The notes under the pieces were generated by a model. The model was not told the origin of the DNA. It was given only the letters and a program-made list of their open reading frames with translations, and ran no database searches. Shown in pieces: positions 20,659 through 32,683 of a DNA stretch of 64,000 bases (position 1 is its first letter; each line of letters opens with the position of its first letter). This DNA is from Nicotiana tabacum (Eukaryota > Streptophyta > Magnoliopsida > Solanales > Solanaceae): the NCBI RefSeq assembly GCF_000715075.1, contig NC_134095.1, positions 58,586,419 to 58,650,418 on the forward strand, given 5' to 3'. The translations under genes were made by a program, and so were the position numbers.

Positions 20659-22704
20659 ATGTGCAGGATGAGCACAGGTGAAAATGAACCATTTGCAGCT
20701 CTTAAAGAGATCCCCTTACAGCTCCACATGTGGTGGAACGATTTAGGGAAAGGCAGTAGAGGAACCGTGGTAAAGGTTTTGGGTGGTCTTATCGGACTTT
20801 TGAACATCAAACCAAGATTTGACGTGATTGAAGCCTTGATACCTTTTTAGGATCCGACTCGCAATGTGTTCCGCTTTTCTGATTTTGAGCTCACACTCAC
20901 GCTAGAGGAAATTGCGGCTTACACCGACATCGGTGGAAACCTTAGAAGTCGGTACCCAGTGTCACCAAGACCGGTAGCTCCCCACAAATTTCTGGATATG
21001 TTTAGTATTAGCCGGGATATTTAGGACGGGAATTTGTCTGAAGGGTATTACACTTTCCATTCTTGTATCAACACTATGGTAACCCCCAAGGTTTTGAAGT
21101 ACCGAATACTGGTCTGACCTATGCCGGAATAAAGATAAGTGGGAGGCAAGGAGGAGTTTAGTTTTTATAGTAGCATTCTTGGGTGTTATAATCTGTCCGC
21201 GAAAAGACGACAACATAGAATTGGGCCTCGTGGGAATGGTTGACGTCGCAATCAAGAAAGCTTATGGCACTTGGTTCCCCTGATCTTAGTTGAGATTTAT
21301 CGAGCTTTGACCATTTGTTGAGAAGGTGGGAAGTTCTTCCAAGGCTGTAACTTACTACTACAATTGTGGATACATGAACACCTCTATCACCGTGTCGGGT
21401 ATATGAACTATGGTATGACCGATTTGAATTGCATCGAAGAATTTGAAAGTCGAGTGGTGGGTGTTGAATTTCCCGAGGGTACCGAAGCTTGGTTTGCACA
21501 CTTAAGTTCTTTAACTTATGATAAAATTGAGTGGGCGTTCGGATGGCTCCCTGTCACCAAAGCCGTATACATGTAGGCCGAAGTGTGTTATCTTCTCCTG
21601 ATGGGCATCCGGCCGTATGCTCCCCACAGGGTTTTGCACCAACTGGGCAAATTTCAAACTGTTCCTCATGACGAAGATTTGAGTAGACATGTCGTTGAAT
21701 TGGGCCCGAAGGCCGTATTTCCGGAAGGAAGAGTTCGCCAAGTGTGGAATGAGTGCAGATTTCTCGAACCTAAGACTATGGTGCGGGATCTAGCTAGAGG
21801 TGAGGTAGACCTCAAGTACATTATTTGGTTTGGTAAAAGGTTTCAGATTCCCGAGAGACCAGCTAATAGACCCCATGTCCAACAATTCACTAACGATTCG
21901 CAAGAGCAGTGGGGTTGGTTGGCAAAAAAAGAAAGCTATAGGGCCAAAATAAGTAAATTAGAGGGACAAATAAGGGACCTAAAATTTGGCAACAGTATCC
22001 AGGCTGCCGCAGATGAAGTGGAAAAGAAAAAGCTAACTCAGAAAAATGAAGCCCTCAAAGCTCAAATCCAGAAAATGAGAACAACTGCTAGAAACCCGGA
22101 AAGAAACTGAGAAGATGAAAGGCTTATAAGAAGTCTGAGAAAGAAAGTACTTGAGTGTCGAGATGACCTAGAAAAATCTGAGGCCAACTTAGCAAAAGTC
22201 CGGGCACAATTGGCAAAGAATGCAGAAGGGCGAGCACAGTTTGTGCAACAAATGAAAAGGAAATACGAGGGGACAATCACCAATTTGAAGAGAAAGCTAA
22301 CCACCCTTGAAAATGAGGCGGACAAACATGCTAGGAACTTTAAAGCCGATAGGTAATATTGTCATGCTTTGATGGCCCAGATGGAGGAAGATATGCGACA
22401 ATTGCAGAATCAAAGCCAACATGACACTCAGGTGCTAGAGGTCCGGAATCAACAAATCGGGCACTTGCTTCAGGAAAAGGGTATTGTCCGAGAGAGGGTT
22501 AGAGCCATTGCCGACTACATTGTCATGAAATGCCAAGCATGTAAGGACATGACTCGAACCACTTTCTTCGCTACAGTGATGACATTTGTCCGCCAGATAA
22601 TGAGTGATTTGGAGCGGCTTCACGGGAATCTCACATGTAGGCCCGTGGCGAGATCGAATGATGTCCCGCGGGTCCCAGGAGTTGAAGCATTGATGTATTC
22701 ATGA
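20659..22704 (+). pseudogene. E1 ORF1: DUF7745-like domain plus coiled coil
   Basis: Ogre elements carry an ORF of unknown role before gag. Here the N-terminal part has EIPLQLHMWWNDLGKGSR and GLLNIKPRFDVIEALIPF, matching a plant domain I know as DUF7745, related to plant mobile domains. It continues with FPEGTEAWFAHLSSLT, APHRVLHQLGKF and CRFLEPKTMVRDLARG. A long heptad-rich coiled coil follows (about 21900-22450), then a conserved end: IADYIVMKCQACKDMTRTTF and PVARSNDVPR. Stops and shifts: 20848, about 21021, about 21100, 21574, 22108, 22353. It aligns with E3 ORF1 throughout. Confidence 0.75.
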
Positions 22705-22881
22705 TTTTTTCATCTATCGAGTCTGTATTTTTAAAATGTTGTTTTGAGTCAGTTCGTAGTTTTAAATTCCAAGAAATGAGTAGTTTGAAGTCTTTTGTAA
22801 TAGAAAAGTTTAGGAGTTTTTATTAATGAAAATCGAAAATTCCCAAAAATTGTTTCTTTATTTTCCGCATTTATTTTTCTT

Positions 22882-22950
22882 GAACTACGTAATGATCTGA
22901 TTCATGCGGCGTCGTGATAAGTAGGCAATCTTCATCGGATCCGGTCATAA
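22882..22950 (+). other. Repeated hairpin motif, E1 copy in the ORF1-gag spacer
   Basis: GAACTACG, then TGATCTGATTCATG, then GTAGGCAATC, then GGATCCGGTC. The outer arms CTAC/GTAG and inner arms TCATG/CGTGA can pair. Equivalent position to 39813-39880 in E3. Confidence 0.7.
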
Positions 22951-22975
22951 TTTTTGTAAATAACTCCAATAAGAG

Positions 22976-23160
22976 AATGATGTGAAAAGAAAGACCCAAG
23001 GAAAAACCCAAAAAAAGAAAGAAAAGAGAGTCGAGGAAAAATCAAAAGAAAAATGGAAAAAAGAGGAAGGAAAGAGATGAAAGAAAAGAGCGGAAAATGG
23101 GAATAGAAGCACGAAAAGCCAAAGTGGAAAGAAAAGAAAATTGGGGAAAGTAAGCAAAGC
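22976..23160 (+). repeat. Purine-rich (A/G) tract, E1
   Basis: About 185 bp of nearly pure A and G (GAAAAGA words) following the hairpin motif. E3 has the same arrangement at about 39885-40075. ORFs on either strand here are low complexity. Confidence 0.85.
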
Positions 23161-23328
23161 CGGGATAAAACATGCAACCGTTGCGAAACATGTAGAAATA
23201 CATTTAACTGTATAGGTGCATCACACCCCAATGTGTGATTACCTATGTGTTATTTGCTTCAAATTGACCGGTTTGTTGTCTACTGTTAAACCCAGGTTTT
23301 ATAGTAAGGTGGTTGGTTTTGTGGTAGT

Positions 23329-25435
23329 TTGGCTTCGCATCCATACTTCACAAGGTCGAAAGGAAGCGTTGAAATGTCTTCGGAAATGCCTCTGCCAACA
23401 GTTCCTATTGCAGATGAGTCCAATCTCAGGCATCCAACTTCAGAATCGGCAGTTGCCGAGGAAAATAGATTTCTGTGTCTCCGCATGATGGAAATGTGGG
23501 ACGCCTGGGAAAATGGAAAAGAACCACCAAGTGTAATCCCCAGATTTCCTGAGCTTTTTCCCAGGGCAAGTGGGACCTCCAACACCCCCATAAGCTATCC
23601 AAACACCCCACTGGGATATCCTACCATTTCCGCCAACTTTGTGGGAACACCTTCTGAGGCTCGCCCCCAGGTGTTAGCTTCAGGTGCAGCTTCAAACATC
23701 TTCACTGAGCCACCTTGCTCAGCTACGAAACAACCTACTCTACCCGGGCCTAGCTTCGATCCATCCTCTTTCACCTTTCAAACACCATCCTTCCCAATGG
23801 AACCATCCCAGTTTACTACTAGTGCTTATCCTCAGCCGCCTCGGTACGAGTTTACCGTAAGACAGGAGAAAACTGCAAAAAACCCTGACAAGAGGAGATT
23901 ACAAGAAAGATGAGAAACATGGAGCAAAGTCTCAAAAACATAAAGGGGTTGAGTGGGCAAAAGAGCGTGTCTTACGCCAACCTGTGCATGTTCCCCCATG
24001 TACATCTACCCTTTGGTTTCAAAACCCCGAAGTTTGAGAAATATGATGGGCATGGGGATCCCCTTGCCCACCTCAAAAGGTATTGCAACCAACTGCGGGG
24101 AGCGGGTGGAAAAGAAGAGTTGCTCATGGCTTACTTCGGAGAAAGTTTGGTCGGTATCGCTTCAGAATGGTATATGGATCAGGATATATCTCGCTGGCAT
24201 ATTTGGGACGACCTGGCTCGGGACTTTGTCAGGCAGTTCCAATATAACATTGATATCTCTCTTGATAGGAATTCATTGTCAAACCTAAAGAAGAAGTCCT
24301 CGGAGAGCTTCCGAGAGTATGCTGTCAAGTGGCGTGAACAAGCCGCTAGAGTTAAACCTCCCATGGACGAAACAGAGATGGTCAGTGTCTTCCTTCAAGC
24401 CCAAGAGGTTGATTATTATCAAAACATGATGTCTGCGATGGGTAAGCCGTTCGCCGAAGCCATCAAAATTGGTGAAATAGTTGAAAATGGGTTGAAAACA
24501 GGGCGAATCTTGAGTCAGTCTGCTATAAGGGCTACCTCTCAAGCCATCCAGGGTGGGTCTGGAGGAGTAGCAAATCGAAAGAAAAAGGAAGAAACAACAA
24601 TGGCAACTTCGAGTGCAAGAAAACCCTGTGTGCCCAGATCTCTTCTCTCTGAAAGAACCCCACAACACTACTATCCCCATCAAGATGTGGCTTATGCTCC
24701 TCAGCCATACACAGTGATGAATGCCCAACCCTATGTTAGGCCACAACAACAATTTAACCAGAACAGAGCTCCACTTCCCAGAAATCAACCTCCTTACCAA
24801 GCTCACTATAATCCCTTACCCCCACAAAACAACTTCCGTGCCCGGGAGCCGCCAAGGAAAACAAGCTTCACACCCATTGGTGAGTCTTATTCTAGCCTAT
24901 TCCCAAAATTGGTCCAAATGGGTTTGTTGCAACTCGTACCCCCGAATATGCAAAACCCAGAGTCACCCTCTTACCAACATGGCACCCAGTGTGCCTATCA
25001 TTCAGGGGCAGAAGGGCATGATATAGATAATTGTTGGACCTTGAAGAGGGTTGTGGAAGATCTGATAGAACAAAAGAGAATAGTGCTAAGGGACGAAGAT
25101 ATCCCTAATGTAACCAACAATCCGCTACCGGCTCACAACAATGGACCGGTTATTGAGATGATTTGTGAAGACAGGGAGTTTGACCCAGCTCTAAAAGCCA
25201 TCATTGCCATAGCCGATGTGGAAAAGAAGCCAAAAACTGTCGCGAAACAAGACAAGGGGGAGAAAAAGAGCAAAACCACCCCTCATAAGACGGAAAAGAA
25301 AGTGGAAGTTGAAATTGGGGCAGCGCCCTCCAAAGATGCCATTCTCTATGTCCCTCGAGGCCGCAAGAAAGAACAGATGTCATTGAGTCCTCCTAGGAGA
25401 TTTGAGCTAAACAAGGGAGCTCAAATGTATGTGCC
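23329..25435 (+). pseudogene. E1 gag, first part, cut by the Athila insertion
   Basis: Gag forms the virus-like particle and binds the element RNA. The frame opens at TTG 23329 (then ASHPYFTRSKG) with a first ATG 15 codons on. The Pro-rich N-terminus changes frame at about 23910 (two frames overlap as ATGA), then comes the capsid-like core: FKTPKFEKYDGHGDPLAHL, GIASEWYMDQD, FREYAVKWREQAARVKPPM. A Pro/Gln-rich linker and the knuckle CAYHSGAEGHDIDNC (CX2HX5HX4C) follow, then basic linkers with KKSKTTPHK. The frame reaches MYVP at 25435, is cut, and resumes in frame at 59263. Confidence 0.85.
25431..25435. repeat. Athila target-site duplication, left copy (GTGCC)
   Basis: GTGCC directly before the LTR start TGGTCACACCC. 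The matching copy is at 59258-59262. Confidence 0.95.
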
Positions 25436-26722
25436 TGGTCACACCCAACTATGCCTTATATAAAGGACACACAGACATTGCAAATATAATCTTAGTATTT
25501 AGCCCAAAGTCGAACCCACAAGGAATTAGCCTATCAATTACTTCTCGTTAGATTTACTAAATTCCACGGAATCAACTTTTCAAACGTTGTAAATAAGAAT
25601 TGAGGGTATTTCTACTAACTACGAATGAATGTAAATAAGCAACTGAAAAAATAACTATAATTGAGTTGTAAACTATTAAGAGAACGTTCTAAGGCTATGA
25701 TTTCCCCTATTGATGGACTCCCTTCCGGTTATGCTTCACATAGAATCACCAAATTATTTCTATCAATCCGGAGCACTCTTACTACCGTAAATCTCTCCCG
25801 AGTAATCACGATAATCTACTGATGCTCTCTCCTAAGTTACGCTATCTGGCTTATTTATTATAGCTCACTTTAGATTACACCCAAGGCTTCATTATCCCTA
25901 ATCCCGCCTTTAAACCCGCAATTATTGATCCCTCATATATTTTGGGAGTGGTGTTGTTCAACAATTACCTAAATATGCACTCTCTCTCTCGAGTTATGCA
26001 CACTAAATAGGCACAACTAATTGAGGATCATGTCAATTAACTACAACAAGCACGTAGTTGAACAAATAGAGATTAAAATGGCAAATTATAGTAACATAAT
26101 CAAGAAGTTCATCCTTCAATAGGTTCCATCAAAACTTAGACTAAATATTTAGCTATTCATACTGGTGTTCATCACAACAATAATCAAATTCATCACAAAT
26201 CATAAAACAAAAGGAAGAACTTGATGTTGAATTCTCCTCCTTGCCTCTTGCCTCTCCTTTTCTTGTACTAAGCTATGAAAAGCTGCATAATCCCTCCTTG
26301 GGCGAGCTTGACCTTCTATAGGTTAAGTGAATTTTCCCCCAGACTTCAAAGTTTACCCCTGAAAATTAATATTCCGGAACTGGGCTAGCGCGGCCGCGCT
26401 AATGGCCGTGCTAATGCCCTACCATTCTGCCTCGACCATTTGGGCTAGCGCGGTCGCGCTAATGGCCGCGCTAGTTCAGGCCTTCATTTTAACTATTCTT
26501 TTGTCTCGTCTTCTTGCGTACTCAGCTCCTAGGGGTTTTGTTTCTTGCTTCAATGTAGCTCCAATCACAGCTTTAAGGCCTCATACAAGCTCCTTACTCC
26601 TGCAACGCGTGACATTCACAATTAGAGCCCATTTTTCATCATTTAACTATATTATAACATTGAAACATAATTAAGCTAGGGCATAAACAATCGCCAAATT
26701 ACATAAATCTAGCCTATTATCA
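25436..26722 (-). repeat. 3' LTR of the Athila element
   Basis: In element sense it starts TGATAATAGGC and ends GGGTGTGACCA. Closely matches 57959-59257. Includes the GC-rich palindromes at about 26389-26475. Confidence 0.93.
26386..26476. repeat. GC-rich palindromes in the Athila 3' LTR
   Basis: GCTAGCGCGGCCGCGCTA and related words (GCTAGCGCGGTCGCGCTA) recur here in AT-rich surroundings, separated by CCCTACCATTCTGCC. Counterparts are at about 58912-59011 in the other LTR and at 30205-30390 upstream of the third ORF. Confidence 0.85.
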
Positions 26723-26733
26723 ACACCCCACAC
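26723..26733 (-). other. Polypurine tract of the Athila element
   Basis: The minus strand reads GTGTGGGGTGT immediately before the 3' LTR; this G-rich run is the plus-strand primer. Confidence 0.6.
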
Positions 26734-28397
26734 TTAAATCATTGCTAGTCCTCGAGCAATCCACCATACTCTATAGAGGTTGCTTCACTAAGCATTCTTT
26801 CCTAACGCATCACACCAAGAACAAATCACATGAGTTACGCCTAGTAGTGAAAAATATTAGCCTCAAAAGTCGACTCTCACGTGCCGTGCAATATTCATAC
26901 TTTCTCAAACTACTCTACTTAGAAGTCAAGACTTGCCCTTCCTTCATGAATCACATGCCCTCACATCCACACAAGAGAGTAGTTCCACATATAATGATGT
27001 TTAGAACAATTAGGAACTTAGATAGACAAGCCTACCTCACTCTCAAAAAGAATATTCACATGCCACAAAGATGCACCATAGGCTTGCCCGTAGTGTACTA
27101 CTCTACTAATCGAGCCCACTCAGTCTAAGATCAATAGGACTTTACTTGGTTGTAATGTAGGCTAAGGAATGGGTAGTATATATTTGGATATAGTGACTAA
27201 CCTCCCTAAGAACTTTTTAATACAGTTACATTAACATTCAAAGCCATACTTATGTCAACCAAACATCCCACCACTTTTTCTTTTATTTACAACAACCCCA
27301 TCCATTAGATGCAATTATAACAAACCACCACTTATCAATTACTACATTTATTCATTTTTTTTCCAGTGGTGCTTATTCTTTTACTTTTCCAAACACTGCA
27401 CCTTTTCTCTATTTCAACGGCTCCACTCAAAAAACCAAACCACCACCCCACACTTTTGCCTTTGCATAATTTGCATATATTCAAGTGCTTATGGGAGGTA
27501 AAAGGGTTCAAAGAGCAGGCTTTTCAAACAATTGGGTAAGGTTCGCAATGTGGTTGCCAAAGAAACAGGCTTATAAGCTCAACTGGGTTAACTAAGATGT
27601 AATACAGTTAGGTGGTTTACTTTATATGTCTGGCTCAACAAAGAAATGCCTATATCACTTCTAGGACTGAATGAAACTACTATTTCGCTTTGCAAACACA
27701 CAGGGCAAGTTCTAGGCATCAAATATGAATCATGGAATACAGTAAAGCTCACACACACATGGCACATAACTCATTCCAGATTGGCTTATCAAGACACTCT
27801 CTTCTGAGTATTCAAGTCAATAACAAACATATAAATTTTTTAAGGCACTTTAGGAAGAATCAACTACTGAGACTAAGCGTTACACTCTAGTGTTTATCGT
27901 GTTCAGGTGTATTAATGCTAGAGGCTTAACTTTACTAAAGAAAATAAAATGAACAAAAACTACCTATACCTGGTTCAAGCTAAACCCTTGGAAAAGAACC
28001 GTGGCCCAAAGAAAAACCAAGGGGAGGGGGGTTACTACACTACCTAAAAAAAATCTTTTTGGTCTTTTCTCTAGAGTTACTTCCCTCAAGTAAATTATCT
28101 AAAGGCTCCGTCATTAGGAAGATTCTCCATATTTCCCTTTTTTTTGATCAACTTAGTCCCTCAAGAATCCCTCCAAAAGAGATTCGTCGTCGGGACAAGC
28201 CACTTACCTACTTTAAATTAACCTAATGAAACTATTACTCAAACACCAAAAACAATTTACGCAAAACAAAGAAACAACCAAATTGTACAATTACATATAT
28301 ACATTGAAGTATCCCCCACCCCACACTTGAAATGTAGACATGTCCTCATGGCATCAAAATTTAAGGAATAGTAAGGTAAAGGAACTTCCCTGAAGGA
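26734..28397 (-). other. Athila 3' untranslated region
   Basis: No supported coding frame in element sense. The 128-codon plus-strand frame at 26742 is antisense and has no family character. A CCCCACACTT word beside the LTR occurs again at about 28320 and near 27445. Confidence 0.5.
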
Positions 28398-29601
28398 TCA
28401 CTCCTGATCGGAGACGGTGTCTGGGTTTACACTGCATGCGCGACCCAGAGCTCTCAGCCAACCTAAGAATTTCTTTTCCGACTTCACCTGCCGCTCAGCC
28501 ACCCCGTCAATGCGGGCACTCAAATCAGTGATAGAGGTATGCAACCCCGCCATATCCTGCTCCAAAGCGGTCACACGGATACTACGTCGTGGCTGTGAAG
28601 ATGTTGCAATGCTAGATGGTGCTGCAGCTGCTGCACTGTGCTCATGGACCTGTGGTTCGGCCTCCACGTCCTCCGCTCGTCCTCCTCTTCGTCTGAGTCA
28701 TCAGAGCCACTACTATCCTCCCCCTCAGTTGCCGTTGGCTCCTTACCCATTGTTACCTTGTCAGCCCGGAACTTGCGGATATTTTGGTACTAGCCCATCC
28801 ACAGCTAGATTTTCGGGCACTCGAGCTTCCCTGCAAAGATGAGTAACTAAAGAAGGGAAAAATAACCTATACCTTTTCATTGGGAAGCGGATGAACATCT
28901 CTTCATGTATCACTTTTGCCACGTCGAAGTTGTGACCATTGATGAAGCACCAAATCAAAGCTGCTCGGGGCCCATTTACCTCCGTAGTGTTGGGGGACGG
29001 AAGTAGACGGTTGTTGATAAGATACAGCCATCACTTTCCTTCAAAGGTTAGTGCCGAGGAGTGAAACTTCTCACCATATTTCATCCAAACCACCTCCTTC
29101 CCTGGTACACAGATTGTTTCAAAGAATTGCTCCCACTTTTCGTGTGTTGGGTTATGGCCATACTCATAAAAGTCATCATAATCAACCACTGTAGGGGCAA
29201 CTAGTATGCCATCTGTATCGCCTCAATAGAAGCATTCACCGCCTTTTGGCGTATTGTGACTACACCATTGTCATGCTCCAACACATTGGCGTAAAACTCT
29301 CTAACAACCATGACATTGACCTCACCTGGCGCATTAATGAAGGTTTGCAACCCCCGCCTCAGCAGCTCAGTATACATGTGAGGGCAGTGCCGCTGGACCG
29401 ATCCAATGTTAATACCCCTCTCCGGAATCGGTTTTTAGAGGCCTTCGCTGCAAAACAGTCCTGAGCCTTGGTTGAGACAAATTTGGTGCTATCAAAGGGG
29501 CGTGCAGGGGCTGCTCCTCGTGTCCTGGACGAGCTGGCTTGGCTGTTAGAAGATGCACCTGTGGCGCGGCGTTTCCGAGATGGAGTCATAGTACCTAAAA
29601 A
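28398..29601 (-). pseudogene. Athila third ORF: 'putative plant transposon protein' type
   Basis: In the env-like position after integrase. Starting near MTPSRKRRATGASSNSQ it has a Ser/Arg-rich head, then FVSTKAQDCFAAKASKNRF, then after a frameshift (about 29362) LQTFINAPGEVNVMVVREFYAN, the hallmark of a plant protein family annotated as 'putative plant transposon protein' (from memory, Pfam Transposase_32). A TAG follows at about 29209. The C-terminal part includes FPSLVTHLCREARVP and, at 28667-28398, a basic/Ala-rich tail with a predicted helix ending VSDQE. I see no signal peptide or membrane anchor, so a true envelope role is not supported. Confidence 0.65.
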
Positions 29602-30756
29602 ACGGGAACACATTAGCACAGCCCAATACAAAATTGTGACGCGTTGCGGTTACTCAGACTTCACAAGCATAAGTGGTCACAACTACATAGTTACGTTCAT
29701 TGAGGCCTTTCCACAAACACCTTGTGGGCATTAGGCACTCACAACCCTTTTCAAGCATTTTACAACATCAAAAACCACCACAATGTAGCCACAATCACAA
29801 CTAAATCATTCTCTAACTCCACCAACCATTCCATCCATAGTTACTACAACATATACCACAAATTTCAACTAAACAAAGTCCAGAGCAACAATAATAAAAA
29901 TGAAAATCAGAAATAAAAGGAACAAAAGAAAACAAATGGTCCCTAAAATGCATACCTGTAGTGATAGAAGGTGGGGAACAGAGAAGAAAGGTGGAGGAGA
30001 ATGTGGTTGGAGACTTGGGGCCAATTGAAAAAGATGAAAATTTGTGGAAGAGGGGATTTGATGAAGAAGAGGATTTGGGGAGGGTTGTGTTTGGAATTGG
30101 GGCGTGGGGTTGGGGGATTAAAGGAGGGGGGTATTATTACAACTAACATAAAAATAAAATTAGAACAACTCAGAAAATATAACACAAAAAAATCGTCGGA
30201 ACTAGCACGGCCACCAGCGCGATCGCGCTAGTAGCGCGGCCAGTAGCACGTTCACGAGCGCGGGCCAGGCAGAATGTTTGCCCATTAGCGCGGCCACTAG
30301 CGCGATCGCGCTAGTAACGCGGCCAATAGCGCGTTCACAAGCGCAGGCTGTGCAGAATGTTTGCCCAAATAGCACGGCCTGTAGCGCGGGTGCGCTCCTG
30401 GCCTTTAATTTTTTTCAAATCTTTCACCTGTTCTTACCACTTCCGATGGCTTTATCACCCACCCATTGTCACCTGCATTGTTTAGCACTTCCTAAAACTC
30501 ACAATTAACAACTACTACTATCGTTGGGTTGCCTCCCAACTAGCACCTTAGTTAATGTCATGGCACGACGCAAACAAGCGCATTTAAGGCTCGCTCGACC
30601 TCTGAGGTTTCGTTAGGTGGACCTCTGACACTTCCTTTGGTTCTTTTATGCCTATGTATAACTTCAATCGCTGCCCATTGACTCTAAATGTGTGAGAGTC
30701 TTTCTCTAAGGCGATCTCTACAGCTCCTGAAGGGAATACTTCAACCACTCGAAATG
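29602..30756 (-). other. Athila spacer between integrase and third ORF, with GC palindromes
   Basis: Non-coding. At 30205-30390 an 83-bp tandem duplication contains GCGCGATCGCGCTAGTA (the GATCGCGCTA core at 30221 and 30304) and AGAATGTTTGCCC. These words relate to the palindromes in the LTRs. A Gln/Asn-rich AT segment lies at 29740-29930. Confidence 0.6.
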
Positions 30757-31670
30757 TCACAGACCATCGTGACTTAAGCTTACCCGGAATAGCCGTAATC
30801 TTGAATTATAGAGCAGTACCATATCCCCGGGTTTGAAATGTTGCTCAACAATGTTCTGGCCGTGCAACCGCTTCATTCTTTCCTTGTACAACCTTGTGCT
30901 CTCAAAAGCAAGATGTCTGAACTCGTTAAGCTCATGCAATTCAGTGATCCTTGTTGTGCCCGCAGCTTCAATGTCAAGGTTCAGCTGTTTCAATGCCCAC
31001 CAAGCTTTATGTTCAAGTTCCACTAGCAAGTGTAAGGACTTCCCAAACACCAACTTATATGGCGACATACTAATTGGTGTTTTAAGAGCGGTTCTATACG
31101 CCCAGAGTGCATCATCTAGCTTTTTTGCCCAATCTGTTCTTGTGGCGTTCACAGTCTTGGTTAGCACATTCTTGATCTCTTTGTTGGATACTTCAACCTG
31201 CCCACTAGTCTGGGGATGATATGGGGTATCCACCTTTTGGCGTACATCATACTTTGTGAGCAACTTCTCGAAAGCTCTATTACAAAAGTGTGTGCCTCCG
31301 TCACTGATGATCGCTCTTGGTGTCCCAAAGCAGGTGAATATGTTCTTCTTCAAAAATACCACCACCACTCTTGCATCATTAGTGGGAAACACTATGGCTT
31401 CTACCCATTTGGATACGTAATCCACAGCAATAGGTATGTACTTATTGCCAAAGGAGCTGGCGAAGGGACCCATGAAGTCAATCCTCCAAACATCAAACAC
31501 TTCCACCTCTTGAATCGGGTTCATAGGCATCTCATGGCGACGGGAAATGTTCCGGTCCGCTGACATTCATTGCAGCCCTTCACCCATTGGTGTGCATCTT
31601 TAAACACTGTTGGCCAAAAGAATCCGACCTCTAGCACTTTCGCAACTGTCTTAACTCCTCAAAAATATCC
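30757..31670 (-). pseudogene. Athila integrase
   Basis: The zinc-binding end (VKGCNECQR) is in another frame just upstream of 31566. The core has [11 protein letters not shown] (first Asp), [10 protein letters not shown] (second Asp) and the Glu region [17 protein letters not shown]: the D,D-35-E catalytic set looks present. The C-terminal part has [11 protein letters not shown] and [17 protein letters not shown]. It ends by frame change in the C-terminal domain. The upstream frameshift near 31560 breaks continuity with RNase H. Confidence 0.85.
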
Positions 31671-31679
31671 TCTATACGC

Positions 31680-32678
31680 CTATGCGTGACAAGCCTGCAA
31701 AACAAAAGATTGTTCTATCTCGGGGACACACATCCGTATCATATTGTTAACACATATTCTAAATAGATAGGGCTCATCCCAATAATACATGCGACAGTCA
31801 CGATAAAACTTTTTCTTTTGTACAGATGAAAGGTCATAGGGAATTATACCACTAGCCAGGTAATTTGCATAATCTGCATACCATGGAACTTCCTCAAGAC
31901 TAGTAGCGAGCAACTGCTCGTCTAGAAAGGTTTCCAGAATATCTTCAACCTCGACTGAGTTTTCAGCTCCTTCAAGTCGTGATAGATGGTCAGCGACTTG
32001 ATTTTTTGTGCCCTTACAGTCACGAATTTTGAGGTCGAATTCTTGCAATAGCAGCACCCAACGAATCAGGCGCGGCTTAGACTCCTTCTTCTCAATCAAG
32101 TACCTGAGAGCTGCATGATTAGTGTATACAATTACCTTAGAGCCAATCAGGTATGATATGAATTTGTCGAAAGCAAACACCACAGCCAACATTTCCTTCT
32201 CAGTCACAATGTAGTTCAGCTGGGCTCCACTCAGCGTTCTACTACCATAGTAGATTAGATGCATCAGCTTGTCTTTCCGCTGTCCCAGCACTCCCCCCAC
32301 TGCGTAGTCACTGGCATCACACATGAGTTCGAATAGTTGCTCCCAGTCGGGGGCAACAATGATAGGTGCTGTGACCAGCCCCTTTTTCAGCTCCTCGAAT
32401 GCTACCCTACAATTATCAGAAAACGAGAAAGAGTGATTTTTTTCTAACAACTTACAGAGAGGGTTGTCAATTTTTGAGAAGTCTCTCATGAATCTCCGGT
32501 AGAAACCGGCATGCCCGAGGAAGCACCTGATTGCCTTGACTGAAGTTGGAGGGGGCAACTTTGCTATCACATCCACTTTAGCACGATCCACCTCAATTCC
32601 TTTGCTTGACACTCGGTGCCCCAAGGCTATGCCCTCTTGTACCATGAAATGACACTTCTCCCAATTAAGAACCAGGTT
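31680..32678 (-). pseudogene. Athila pol: end of RT, RNase H and connection (downstream half)
   Basis: Begins at the E3 insertion with [20 protein letters not shown] (RT palm/thumb), then [18 protein letters not shown]. RNase H follows: [38 protein letters not shown]. It stops at 31680 within the integrase N-terminal region. The open frame extends to 32777, but its first 33 codons come from the antisense strand of the E3 LTR. The upstream half is at 54367-55089. Confidence 0.88.
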
Positions 32679-32683
32679 AGTCT
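32679..32683. repeat. E3 target-site duplication, left copy (AGTCT)
   Basis: AGTCT directly before the LTR start TGTGAGCACG; the matching copy is at 54362-54366. Confidence 0.95.

Noticed and set aside
26742..27128. 128-codon plus-strand frame next to the Athila 3' LTR
   Set aside because: Antisense to the element, in its 3' UTR, with no recognisable family or composition of a real protein.
30833..31219. Plus-strand frames over the Athila integrase
   Set aside because: They mirror the well-supported minus-strand integrase.
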